This document shows positions 12,501-21,831 of a DNA stretch of 64,000 bases, piece by piece. The translations under genes were made by a program, and so were the position numbers. Source of the stretch: Colius striatus (taxonomy: Eukaryota > Chordata > Aves > Coliiformes > Coliidae); the NCBI RefSeq assembly GCF_028858725.1, contig NC_084761.1, positions 37,436,501-37,500,500 of the forward strand, in the 5' to 3' direction. The notes under the pieces were generated by a model. It was not told the origin of the DNA. It saw only the letters and a list, made by a program, of their open reading frames with translations, and searched no databases. Numbering within the stretch: the stretch's first letter is position 1; every line of letters starts with the position of its first letter.

Positions 12501-14614
12501 TATTATTTCATAACTTCGGATACTGAAGAGTTTAGTGTGCTAAATTACTCCTCCTGGTGTACAAATGTGTTTTAAGTAAAACTTTCCAATGTTCTAGCAG
12601 TATTTGTTTTACAAAAAATATTTGCCCAGATACCTTCTGTTAGGCAAATGCTGCTTGGCTGCCTTACATAGCAATAGGATCAAGTTGAGAAGCAGATAAT
12701 GCACAATCCCTTACACTGGTGGTGATTAAATTCTTGAGAGTCTTGCCTATGATATGTGTGTCTCTCCTGTGACCTCATGACTATGACTCCACACAACTAG
12801 AGAAATAAAAAAGATGCTGTGATACTAAAGGGAAAATTATTCATAAGCTTGAAACAAAGTATAGCCTTTTCTGGAATTTTGTCAAAGCTCTGTTCTGTGA
12901 AAATTCGGGGGAGGGGGGAGTTGATTAAAATCAGCCCTCCTTTTGCTTAGAAAGCTGCAGAGAATGTGAGACATCCCTACAAAAAAAGAGTGGCAGAATC
13001 AGTGCCACCTAAGCTCAGAGAAAATGACAAATGAGTTCCTAAGAACTGCGTAAGATTGCATGGGGAGGTAACCCTTAGCAGTAAGGCTGTATGTTCGGGG
13101 AGTAAGGATTGTCAGTAAGTATTCGTGTTCTTGGAAAGAAAGTGGATTGACATGCAAAGATGAAAATTGTTAGGTTGATGCAGAAATTGACACGAGAAGT
13201 TCTGATTGCCTGTTCTAATAACTTAACACAACTTTGGACTTGCAGGCACGAGCAAAACAACTTTATAATGCAGGGTACAAAACTTTAGCACACTTGGCTA
13301 ATGCAAATCCAGAAACTCTGGTCAAGATGATTGAGCATTTGTCACGACGTCAAGCCAAACAGATTGTTTCATCTGCCAAGGTAAGCTGGAAACAAAGTTA
13401 TAAATACCTGTCTCAGAATTTCAGTATGCCAAAAGTGGATCTTTGAGTGACATTAGAAGTGAAGGATTCAGTTTACTAGTAAAGGGCTTTCACTTAGTAT
13501 CTGCCTCTAAAGTACACATAAATAGCCCAAGGGAAAGGATCTGTAACAAATGTTTCTACCTAAACAAAAAATACAGGAAGTATTTTATTAAGTAGTAGTG
13601 TTTTCTCTCGGTCTCCATTAGTCATTTGCCTTTGCAATGGCGTTGGCTTCATGTTTGATTCTGCTGAAATAGCACAACTTTTGCTAAAGTAAGGGAAGGC
13701 CTAGAATAAGTGAGTGGACAGTTGGTATAAAAACGATGTAGCCAATAACAAAGTCTTGGTTAGTACTTTGACTCCATGCAAATATACAAAATTTGGAATT
13801 TATGCGCTTAAAAAGTTGTGGCCATTTAATATTGTTGTAGGCTCCTTACTGCTTTTTTTTTTGCTGCTGTGCAAGCCAACAGAAGGAAATATATGCAGAT
13901 TCCTCATCTACATCCATATCAAATCCAGCAATCTGGCTTACTGTCATGTTCAGATATTAAACTGATTCAGTTTTCTCTTACTGGGAATTTAGAACTATGC
14001 TTGCATGCGTTATGCTACACATACCACTGGGGAATTGTTACAGCCTGACTGCCAGTAACAAACAGTTCAGGGCAGTAGATTGCTAATATTGGGAGTCCTG
14101 TGTGTCTGATGTAAAATGCTGCAGTAAGAAGTTTTGTAAAAGCAAGAAATTGGCAACTTGGCAGGTAAAGCTTACAAGTATTTATTCAGAAAATAAATGT
14201 TTAAGGTTAATGCTTTTGTTCACAGTTCTAGCCAAAACTGTTCTGTTAATTTTTGTGTATTATGTGATGAACTGAGAACTATCTGTGTACTGCATGAATT
14301 TTTGTTAGCGTTTCTTTGTATTGGTATGCAATAAACAGTAAAGAAATGTTGGTAATAGTACTTGTGAAAATGTTAGACCTTTGAGGCAAAGGTACTACAG
14401 TCCTATGAGCAGCAGCAGCAGTTTTTTACAGACCAAACACAAGGTTGAAAAACATTGGTGATTTAACCTAACAGTTAGAGCTAATGCTGTAGTACTTTTC
14501 TAGTTGTTTTTCCTTTTTCCATTATAGATGCTGCTGAGTGAGAAAGCTGAGGCTTTACAAGAAGAAGTTGAAGAACTCTTAAAGGTACCTACAGATATTC
14601 CAGGAACCTACTGA
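368..14614 (+). CDS. HELQ: HELQ, superfamily 2 DNA helicase (3' part, 16 exons)
   Basis: HELQ is a nuclear ATP-dependent 3'-5' DNA helicase that works with RPA and RAD51 paralogues in interstrand-crosslink repair and end joining (family knowledge). Exons read here: 368-546, 1040-1240, 2219-2291, 2982-3079, 3612-3710, 4408-4553, 5402-5641, 6518-6659, 6952-7056, 7547-7766, 8522-8679, 9489-9587, 10274-10447, 11042-11155, 13246-13380, 14528-14614. Together they give 755 complete codons plus a partial first codon, with no internal stop and consistent phase. Motifs in order: PTSGGKT (Walker A), VVVDE/LH (motif II split by an intron), GMSATLNN (III), [12 protein letters not shown] (V), [10 protein letters not shown] (VI), then winged-helix, ratchet and helix-hairpin-helix regions. 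About 345 N-terminal residues are missing if the protein matches the roughly 1100 aa human length, so the 5' end lies outside the window. The C-terminal tail (VPTDIPGTY) looks short and divergent. Confidence in identity is very high. Confidence 0.97.
1040..1240 (+). CDS. HELQ: HELQ exon, ends in VVVDE
   Basis: Sixty-seven in-frame codons start [13 protein letters not shown] and end VVVDE, the first half of the DExH motif II. The acceptor AAACAG follows a poly-T tract and the donor is GTAAGC. Confidence 0.93.
2219..2291 (+). CDS. HELQ: HELQ exon, [10 protein letters not shown]
   Basis: The exon begins with LH, completing motif II (DELH), and continues [20 protein letters not shown]. It ends one base into a Lys codon. 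Its donor GTAAGT lies immediately against a CR1 copy. Confidence 0.92.
2298..2562 (+). mobile_element. CR1 LINE 3' fragment, sense, in HELQ intron
   Basis: Shows the CR1 3' coding end ([19 protein letters not shown], then the [16 protein letters not shown] stretch). The end is GATGATCTTTCAAGATCCCT followed by ATTCTGTGAATCTGTGA, the CR1 3' octamer repeat. It is 5'-truncated and adjoins the splice donor at 2292. Confidence 0.9.
2982..3079 (+). CDS. HELQ: HELQ exon, motif III
   Basis: Encodes [13 protein letters not shown] (motif III, SAT) and runs to FRP. The donor GTCTGT is weak, but the end is fixed by phase and by the next exon starting VELKEY. Confidence 0.9.
3612..3710 (+). CDS. HELQ: HELQ exon, VELKEY to LLDFK
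   Basis: Thirty-three codons linking RecA-like domains 1 and 2. The acceptor is TTCCTAG and the donor GTAAAA, phase 0 at both ends. Confidence 0.92.
4408..4553 (+). CDS. HELQ: HELQ exon, start of helicase domain 2
   Basis: Contains [14 protein letters not shown] and [14 protein letters not shown], the first strand of the second helicase domain. The acceptor ATGATAG has a poor pyrimidine tract. The exon ends with two bases of a Lys codon before GTAAGT. Confidence 0.91.
5402..5641 (+). CDS. HELQ: HELQ exon, motif V
   Basis: The largest exon here, with NLKNIGNG, the [12 protein letters not shown] segment and [12 protein letters not shown] (motif V). The donor is GTTAGT, and a long poly-T tract begins about 35 bp into the following intron. 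Confidence 0.93.
6518..6659 (+). CDS. HELQ: HELQ exon, motif VI
   Basis: Encodes VILRAPYVA followed by [12 protein letters not shown], the arginine-finger motif VI, and ends KDKHL before GTAATT. Confidence 0.93.
6952..7056 (+). CDS. HELQ: HELQ exon, PLENCYSN
   Basis: Thirty-five codons ([12 protein letters not shown] to LVGLK) leading from the helicase core to the winged-helix domain. The acceptor is CCTTTTAG and the donor GTATCA. Confidence 0.92.
7547..7766 (+). CDS. HELQ: HELQ exon, winged-helix region
   Basis: Starts [18 protein letters not shown] and runs through a basic, charged winged-helix-like segment to ATYKG. Many Lys and Glu residues are expected for this domain. The donor is GTAAGA. 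Confidence 0.92.
8522..8679 (+). CDS. HELQ: HELQ exon, [11 protein letters not shown]
   Basis: Encodes [20 protein letters not shown] and [14 protein letters not shown], the start of the ratchet-like helical domain. The donor is GTGAGA. Confidence 0.92.
9489..9587 (+). CDS. HELQ: HELQ exon, FNQLSAAEQ
   Basis: Thirty-three codons of the helical domain, ending GQAIRK. A minus-strand CR1 starts about 50 bp past the donor GTAAGC. Confidence 0.92.
9638..10045 (-). mobile_element. CR1 LINE 3' fragment, antisense, in HELQ intron
   Basis: The left end TCATAGAATCATAGAATGG is the reverse complement of the CR1 3' terminus. The body carries antisense CR1 3' sequence up to about CAGCCTTTCCTTGTATTTG. Boundaries are approximate on the right. 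Confidence 0.9.
10274..10447 (+). CDS. HELQ: HELQ exon, [15 protein letters not shown]
   Basis: Fifty-eight codons of the ratchet domain, including [16 protein letters not shown]. The acceptor is ATCCTTAG and the donor GTATTG. Confidence 0.92.
11042..11155 (+). CDS. HELQ: HELQ exon, start of HhH domain
   Basis: Encodes [19 protein letters not shown] and [13 protein letters not shown], the first helix of the DNA-binding helix-hairpin-helix domain. Confidence 0.92.
13246..13380 (+). CDS. HELQ: HELQ exon, HhH domain
   Basis: Encodes [20 protein letters not shown] and [15 protein letters not shown], typical helix-hairpin-helix sequence for Hel308-type helicases. Phase 0 at both ends. Confidence 0.93.
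14528..14614 (+). CDS. HELQ: HELQ last coding exon
   Basis: Starts [18 protein letters not shown], an amphipathic helix, and ends DIPGTY followed by TGA at 14612-14614. Confidence 0.92.
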   Translation: MLLSEKAEALQEEVEELLKVPTDIPGTY

Positions 14615-14696
14615 CCAACTGTTATGGAGGAAAATCATGAATCCAAAGATTGGGATTTTAAAGATATTTTTAACTTTAATCTAATACTGAGATTGT

Positions 14697-14702
14697 AATA
14701 AA
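14697..14702 (+). terminator. HELQ: HELQ poly(A) signal AATAAA
   Basis: A canonical AATAAA 83 bp after the stop codon, followed by a T-rich stretch. No transcript end can be seen from sequence alone. Confidence 0.75.
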
Positions 14703-16420
14703 TATTTAATGTCTTTTGTATACCTCAGTGTTGGGTGAATTCTGGGCTAAGAATGCTTCTTGGAAAGTTAACTTCATTTGAAGGTTTTGAGGTTACAAAC
14801 CTCTTCAGCCATAGGCTAGAATCAAGATGTAATTTCTGGTTTTAGACAGATCCAAGGGTGCTTTGGGGACTGGACTTAACTACCTGGTATGTTCTTCTGC
14901 ATGGAGCTTAAGTTCATAGCTGACTTAATGCCTTTGTAATGGATATTCCCTTTAGGATGTGTGCTTGAGTGGGTTGCTCAAAATTCCTACTTCCAGCAAT
15001 CTCTGTAATTTAGATGTAGCGAATTCAAGGAGAGAAATAGAGTTGCCATTCCTAACAAAGAAGTTCTCCCAGAGTCATGTAAGAAACTGCAAATGATGCA
15101 TAGCTTAAGCTTTGTGAAAAAATGCAAGTACCAAATTCGTATTCAGCCTCTGGCAGTTCCCCAGGATGTTTCTGTCACAGTCTCCCAAACAGAAAGTTTA
15201 CATTTTTTAATGTTTTTAAATTTCTTCCTTAAATGTGAAGACTGATAAAGACAAAGGCTCGAACTGATTATTTTTTTAGAAGCTGTATCAAGTTGAGACT
15301 CCATGGATGTTAGTCACATTCACTGGGATTTGTAAAGGTATCTGAACCAGACTTGCTGCAGCAAAAAGTTAGGCATAATGAAAATAGCTTTGAGGTGCCT
15401 GAAACTTATTCACTTGTTACACAGTAAACTTTTCATAAGCTAGTGTGTAGTACATGACAATGTCAAAGCACTGCACATGAAGGAAGACTTGAAAGCTGTG
15501 ATGGACTGTGGGGTTACGTCATGGTAGCTAGTATACTGGCATGCTTAAATATGGCATTTCTGTGTAAAAGTGAGTGCCCCTTCTCAGTAAAAGTAAGATA
15601 AACTGTAGTTAAACTGTCTTTTTTTTGTCCAACTTAGATTGTGTTGGGATTCTAGGGATAAACAGGAATCATTTTGCATCGAGTAGGGTTGTTAGATGTT
15701 GAACACTTGACGGAAAAGAGTTATGATGAAAAAGTGATGAAAAGGTTAGTGTTTAACTGCTTAGTTGGTTGATGCATTAGAGAAATCATAAGTAGCAATT
15801 GAATAAGTGTTTTATAAGCCTTCATTTAGCAGAAATGTGCCTCTGAGACCATAATTATGATACTTCATAGTAGCTTACAAAGTTCAGATAAGTGAAATGT
15901 TTGAGTGCACTCAATGTTAAGCCAGGTCAAGAATTTAAAACCAGTTCTTGTCATGATTCATTTCCACTGCCGGATTCAGTGCCCACATGGGAATCCTGTT
16001 ATTGATAGTGCCTAAGGCACAAATGGTTTTAGAAACATAAGAACATATTCAGTTGACTCTAACCAGATATAATTGATCCGCAAGTCCAGAAGCAATATTT
16101 GCCGTGACTATATTTGCTTCCGGTCTCTTTGTGCCATGCTCTCTTAATTGAGAGATGGTTTTGACCAAATGATAGTAAGAAATTTTCTGTTGGTTTATTT
16201 GTGCTCTATTCAAGAGGCAGATGATGTTCACTCCAGCATAAATGAGTGCATTTGAGAGCAGTTGATGTAGCATGCATGTAGGAGAACTTTAGTGATACCT
16301 GTAAGGTCTACACATTTACTCTAGAGCTTTACTGTTGCTTGATGGTGTCTTCCAAAGTTTGAAAGTCTTCTATGGATTTTGGGGGGGGGGGGGGGGAACA
16401 ACAGAACAGATCACTGTAAA
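14703..16420. other. Intergenic, HELQ to HPSE (left part)
   Basis: AT-rich single-copy-looking DNA. A 74-codon minus-strand reading frame (16049-16273) has no recognised relative and no supporting signals. Confidence 0.5.
16381..16396 (+). repeat. Poly-G tract (16 nt)
   Basis: Sixteen consecutive G bases next to a CR1 scrap. Such a run is G-quadruplex-prone and also a common assembly error site. Confidence 0.9.
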
Positions 16421-16424
16421 ATTA

Positions 16425-16585
16425 TTCATATAATGGTAGGGGTTGGAGGAAACCCCTAGGAATCGACTAGTCCAAACCCCTGCTAAAGCAGGTCACACAG
16501 TAACACATCCAGGTGGGTCTGAAAACCTCCAGAGAAAGAGACTCCACATCCTCCCTGGGCAGCTTGTGTCAGGACTCCCTCAATT
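16425..16585 (-). mobile_element. Degraded CR1 3' fragment, antisense
   Basis: ATAATGGTAGGGGTTGG, CTAGTCCAAACCCCTGC and GAGACTCCACATCCTCCCTG match the antisense CR1 3' region, with many substitutions, so this is an old copy. Confidence 0.8.
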
Positions 16586-16948
16586 GAACAGGAAATAAGT
16601 TATTTACTCTTAAATACTGAGTCACTGCAATAACTGATGTTGTGGAAATAATCCATTAATTGCTACCTTAGCCACAGGAGCAGTTAATGAGCTATTAACC
16701 TCTCTTGCAGTGCTTTTCATTATATTTATAGTTGTATACTAATTTGAAGTGTAATTTTTTTATTTTTATATTGTGAAGGGGAACAGCAGGAAAAAAATGT
16801 CTAGCAGCTCTCTGTTGTTAGGTTGCAAATTGCCCATCCTTACACTTGTACAATACCATAACAACTAGCACTTTTGCAAGGTCAGATTTTGAGCTGCGTG
16901 TTCAGGAATAGTCAAGCATTCTCTACAAACACTGGAGCCTCACTGAAA

Positions 16949-16969
16949 GCAGCAGCAGCAGCAGCAGCA
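16949..16969 (+). repeat. (GCA)n triplet repeat
   Basis: About seven AGC/CAG triplets in intergenic DNA; no gene context. Confidence 0.8.
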
Positions 16970-19900
16970 AAAGCTGTCTTGAAACAAACAGGTGGTTTCA
17001 GGTCTGCCTTGAAGCTGTCATGGAAAGAAAGTGAGGTTGACATTTGTTGGTTGCTGCTGCTCTGTTTATACAGGCTGTGCTTTGCCAGATGGATGAGTGC
17101 AGCTCCACCAAAGCTTTTTCTGAGACCTTTGGTAACATTGGAAGTGAAATGAAGGAAACTGCAGTGAATAAAACTTAGCTATATAGAGCTAGTCTTATTT
17201 TTCTGAAGTCAAACTTGCCAAGTAAAGCAGTACACATCTTAAGCATTGCTTTTTCTTCCTGCAGTACATATTAATGTATTATTAAATGCATTTCAGAGGA
17301 ACCTTTCATTACATAGGTTTTTCCTCTGGGTGGAGATGGAGAGGGAAAACACACAACAAATGCTAAACACAGTATTTTTGCACTGCTGGGTGACATTGAG
17401 GTATGTGCAGGTGTCAGAAGTGGATGTGTGTTTGGTGGATGTCTGTTACAGGTGGCTGTGCTTAGATGATGTGCTTGGGGAGAGGGTTTAGTGGTGGGCT
17501 TCGCAGTGTTAGGTTGGTAGTTGAACTCGGATCTTAAAGGTATCTTCCAGCCAAACCTATGATTATGTAGGAAACCTTGTGCTAAGGATGTGTTCAGGTT
17601 GTTTTGGAAGGCAAAGGTTTCTCATTTGCTTTAATGAGATGTTGATATCCTAAAGCCTATGTTAAAGGATTTGAACAAAAACAATTAGCTTATCTATGAG
17701 AAATAGCAATAGATGCTTCAAAACTAAGGTAGGTCATTAAAACATGCTCTATAGGATGTTCCTGCCAATGTCTTCATAACCCACTGTAAATTGTATCCAA
17801 GCTATGGTACATGTAAGTCTCTTCAGGTTGCAACTAGTGCAGAATAAGTGTTCTGACCAAAAGACTCAAACATATTTCTTAGTCTTTAAGTCTATCCACT
17901 CCACTTTCCAACTTGCCCACAAAGACCAGTTCTTGTGTTTATGCCATTCCCTTCCCTTTCAGTCAATAATTCTTTACTTCCAGGAATCCTTGTACATAAC
18001 TTACCAAAAACTCTCTCTGGAAGGTCTGGTAGGAGGGTCAGGCTTAGGTTAATGTTTAGCTGTTAATTTTCATTGTGTGAATGAGACCTATTGTGTTCCT
18101 GTGTTCTGGAAAGCTGCTTCTATGTGAGCTAGTCCTGCCTAGGCAGCTCTCACTTTATCCTTCCTCTTAAAGCTTAATTTCATCTCTTTCAGCATAGTGG
18201 TCCAGCATTGAGTATTGGCTGTAATGAGAACCAAATGTTATCACTTAAAAGTTTTGCTTTGATTAGAAGGGAGGCTGAGTAATTTCACCATGCTCTGTTT
18301 GGTGTGATGGAGCTCAGCAGCTCCCACTACACCTGAATTAGTCAGCTTCAGACTTAGTGGAAACAAATTCTTTTAGCAATTCCTATAAAACTATGTGCAC
18401 TTTAAAGAGGGTTGCTAGAAGCTAGACCCAAAGTATCATTTCCATCTCTGAATAAACAGCATATGCCATATGAGATTCTCACATGTGTTCAGAAAGAAAA
18501 CCTTGTGAGAGCTGTATGCTGTGTCAGGACAAGGTCTTGATGGAGTTTGGGGGCCAGGGAGTAAGGATAGCTCACAAAAACACCTTGTTATAGGCACCTC
18601 TCTCTTTTTACACTTTCCAGGCTTTCTTGGCATCAGCTTAGTCTTATTTTCATCTTCCTGAGGCTTCTTCTGTAGAAATAGATTAAATGCTATTCTGATA
18701 CAAGTCAGCTCTGTTTATCTGCCCAAACACTGTTCTCTCACAAGAATTGTTTGCCTTTTGTACAGGCAGCTCTTCCCTTAAATTGTACAAGTAAAACTCT
18801 GAGATGTATCCATATCAGTTTTCTTGGTTCTTTCCCAGTAACCACAGTGGGGTTGCTGTTAGCAGTAGCATGATGATGCTGCTTCTAGAAAGTTTTTTAT
18901 TTTTGCTTCTTCCTATTTGTAAAAACCTAGTTGGCACAGTGTCTCTGCTAAGGGCATTGCTGACGTGGGAGAAGCAGCGTGAACTCCCTGATAGGAGCTG
19001 CATGAGCAAAGCATTTGAATACCACCACAAGGCTAGAGATAGGCTTTCTGGGGAGTGAAGAAGCAGGAGGGGATACTAGCACAGACCTGGCTTCAACAAC
19101 ACCCAAGTGGATTTAAGCCTACTCCTGGTTTTTATGCTGTCCTCTGGTAGAACATAGGGCATCACTCAAATGCTGCCTAATTTCTCTGAGAGTCCAAATA
19201 CCTCTTTATTGATCTCCCCTACTTTGCAGTATTTTAAATTTGGTATAATACAACGTAAAAAAAGGCAAGCAAAAGTTACCAATTCCCAATTAATACCTGT
19301 ATCTCTCCCAGGCAGGTATGTTGGAAGGCATTATTTTCCAGTTGCAATGTTTTGCAGGCTGCATAATGTGCTACAACGTTTATATCCACATACGCACACA
19401 GCCATTGAAGCAAAAATGTATCCTTGACTGTTTGAAATACATGCCTTGTGCCTCTGGTGTGAGAAATACAGCTCAGGGGCAATACTGACTCACAGCAGCT
19501 CTCCAAAGCAGCACAATGGGGAGAGGAAATTCAGGGAGAAGTAGTGAATTCCAACAGGGAAAAAAAAAAAAAGTGTGCAGGCTGTATTTCATCTGACAGC
19601 TATTAACGATTTCCGTACCTGATAGTAATGATCTTACCCTGTTTTTCAGTAATCATTTGTCATGCACTAAACTGCACTCTGAAATCCTTGGTTGGCTTGC
19701 GGGGCTGGGTAGCTGTGTGGTGCTCCAGTCATCTGCTGATAGACAAATTATTACTCTGGCAGATAGTCACCCAAGCCCTTCCTGTGGGTGTAGGTGTATA
19801 ATTGGTGGTGTATCCCTGACATGGGAAATGTTACACTGACTAAGATAGTGAGACAGGCAGGAGTGTCACTGGTGTCTCCTTTCTAGCAGAGCCATGGATG

Positions 19901-21400
19901 TGTTTATCAAAAACAGAGTTAATTTGTCTAGTTCTTCTCATTCTGGTGGTGCGTTGCTTAACTAGTACAAAAATGTAGAACCAGCAGGAACAGTAAGGGC
20001 GAGGCAGGCAAGCACTTGAGCCACCCTGATTTATGTCCTGACTTTATTTGGTTGCACCACTTCCCACACTCACCAAAGTGAGAGATAAAGATTAGACAAC
20101 TTGCAATGTGTTCCAGCAGAGGACCATTTTGAAAACAAACTTAGTAAGAAACATGGATGCTTCAGGATGAACAGATGCAGATGGAAAATGTAATGGTAAG
20201 TGGAATTGTCTAAAAACTGCAGACATTTCAGGAGTGTGCATATTAAACAGTGTGTGTGTTGCAGATGAGTGATTTAGGTTCCTACACAATTAGATAGCAA
20301 CAATTTAAGATGTAGTAGCACTATTACAGTAAATCTCAAGATTAGATTGTATGATTTTAACAATACTTAATCATCAGCTGTAATTATCAGAGTGGTTTAA
20401 TAACATTTGTTACAATCACCACAGTGACTTTAAAGATTCAAAAAGGGCAAGATTCTTACAAGACTTATGACATTTCCTAAATCAAATCACACACCCATAC
20501 ACATAGATGTAGAGGTTAACCTATGATCAAGATCTTTCTCTTTGTAAATTGTAATAAATTATTGGTACCAAATGATCTTTGAAACCTTGAGAAACCTAGT
20601 TGTGTGAAGCACTCACTGTTTTCCTTCATCGGCATTTGTCAGCAATCTTTGCACTCTTCGTATCGGCATCCACATATGATCTTGGAAAGTCTACTTTGCT
20701 CAATCCTGAATCTCAATACCCTGAGATTCAGCCCATTCCCAAGGGAGAGATACTGGGCCTTAGCCTGATGCAGTCCTGGAGAGCTCAAAGGACCTCACTT
20801 AGAATTGTGAGATGATTGTGATAAATCAAGATAAAGTGCCAGGTCCTCCTTATTGTAATCAACACAAGAGCACACTGTGATTTTAGGACTAGTCAACAAT
20901 GTGGCCCAGGGGATCTACACCACCACAGCCAACCCCGTGGCTACAGCTGGCTGGCTCTTCCTCAACAGGGCTGCCTGGCAAAGCTACCTGTTGCCGAAGA
21001 AGGAATTTTGGCACAAGCTGCATAGGGCAGTGAGCACTTGGGACCAGCCCTGCGTGGGCTTGAATTGTTTTTGCAGAAACAATTCCAAGCTCCATGTTGA
21101 CTGAAATGTCCTTGCTGTAGCATTGCAGCACAGGGATGATGGGTTTCAGGCTGAAGCTGGGTGCTACTGTGACTCAATGTCCCACAGTGGAGGCGCAGGG
21201 CTGGGATATCAGGCTGACATCATGCCCGGGAACAGAACCTACCCTCGTGCTGTCTTTGCACACACCAGCCCAGGGCTGCGGGGTCAAGACAGAAAGCTGT
21301 AGAAGTCGGCTGACCAGCTACAGCAGGCAGCGATGCTGGAAAGGCCAGAGCAGGCACTGAAGCAGCTTGAACCCCAGGTTCATTTTGTAAGGGTGGGGCT
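16970..21400. other. Intergenic, HELQ to HPSE (right part)
   Basis: No gene, RNA gene or recognised repeat family was seen. GC content rises from about 20.9 kb towards the HPSE CpG island. Confidence 0.5.
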
Positions 21401-21576
21401 GTGGCGACAGGAAGGCTGGGCTTCACTTTGAGACACCGTGCAGCAACAAGGCTCGGAGAGCCGGCCTGCCCTTCGACGGCGATATTGCAGCCCCCTGCCC
21501 CTTTCAGCGCGGCCAGGAAGATCTCGGCGCTGGCTGCTCGCCCTTGCGCTTCCAGGCGGGGAGCGAGACGCTGCAC

Positions 21577-21605
21577 CCCGGCCCGGCCCGGCCCGGCCCG
21601 GCCCG
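21577..21605 (+). repeat. (CCCGG)n pentanucleotide tract
   Basis: About five and a half CCCGG units. The minus strand reads GGGCC repeated, giving regularly spaced G3 runs capable of forming a G-quadruplex, and the plus strand could form an i-motif. Confidence 0.85.
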
Positions 21606-21661
21606 CCCTCCGCGGGGGTGGTGCCGCTGGCGGCGGCGGCGCGAGGGGATCGGAGCCGAGG

Positions 21662-21831
21662 ATGCTGCTGCTGCTGCTCGTGCTGCTGCCGGTGCCGGCG
21701 GAGGGGTGGCGGGCGGTGGGGCTGCGGATGAGCCTGCGGGGCAGCCCCCGCGGGGAGGTGAGCCCGGCTTTCCTCTCCCTCACCCTGGACGCCAGCCTGG
21801 CCCGGGACCCGCGTTACGTCGCCTTGCTCAG
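21662..21831 (+). CDS. HPSE: HPSE exon 1, signal peptide
   Basis: Encodes the signal peptide and [20 protein letters not shown], the start of the 8-kDa subunit. Ends AG before GTGAGC. Confidence 0.92.

Noticed and set aside
16049-16273. Minus-strand 74-codon frame with protein-like composition (HLVKTISQLREHGTKRPEAN)
   Set aside because: No recognised family, no splice signals or promoter nearby, stops close on both sides. It could be a decayed gene fragment but cannot be supported by sequence alone.
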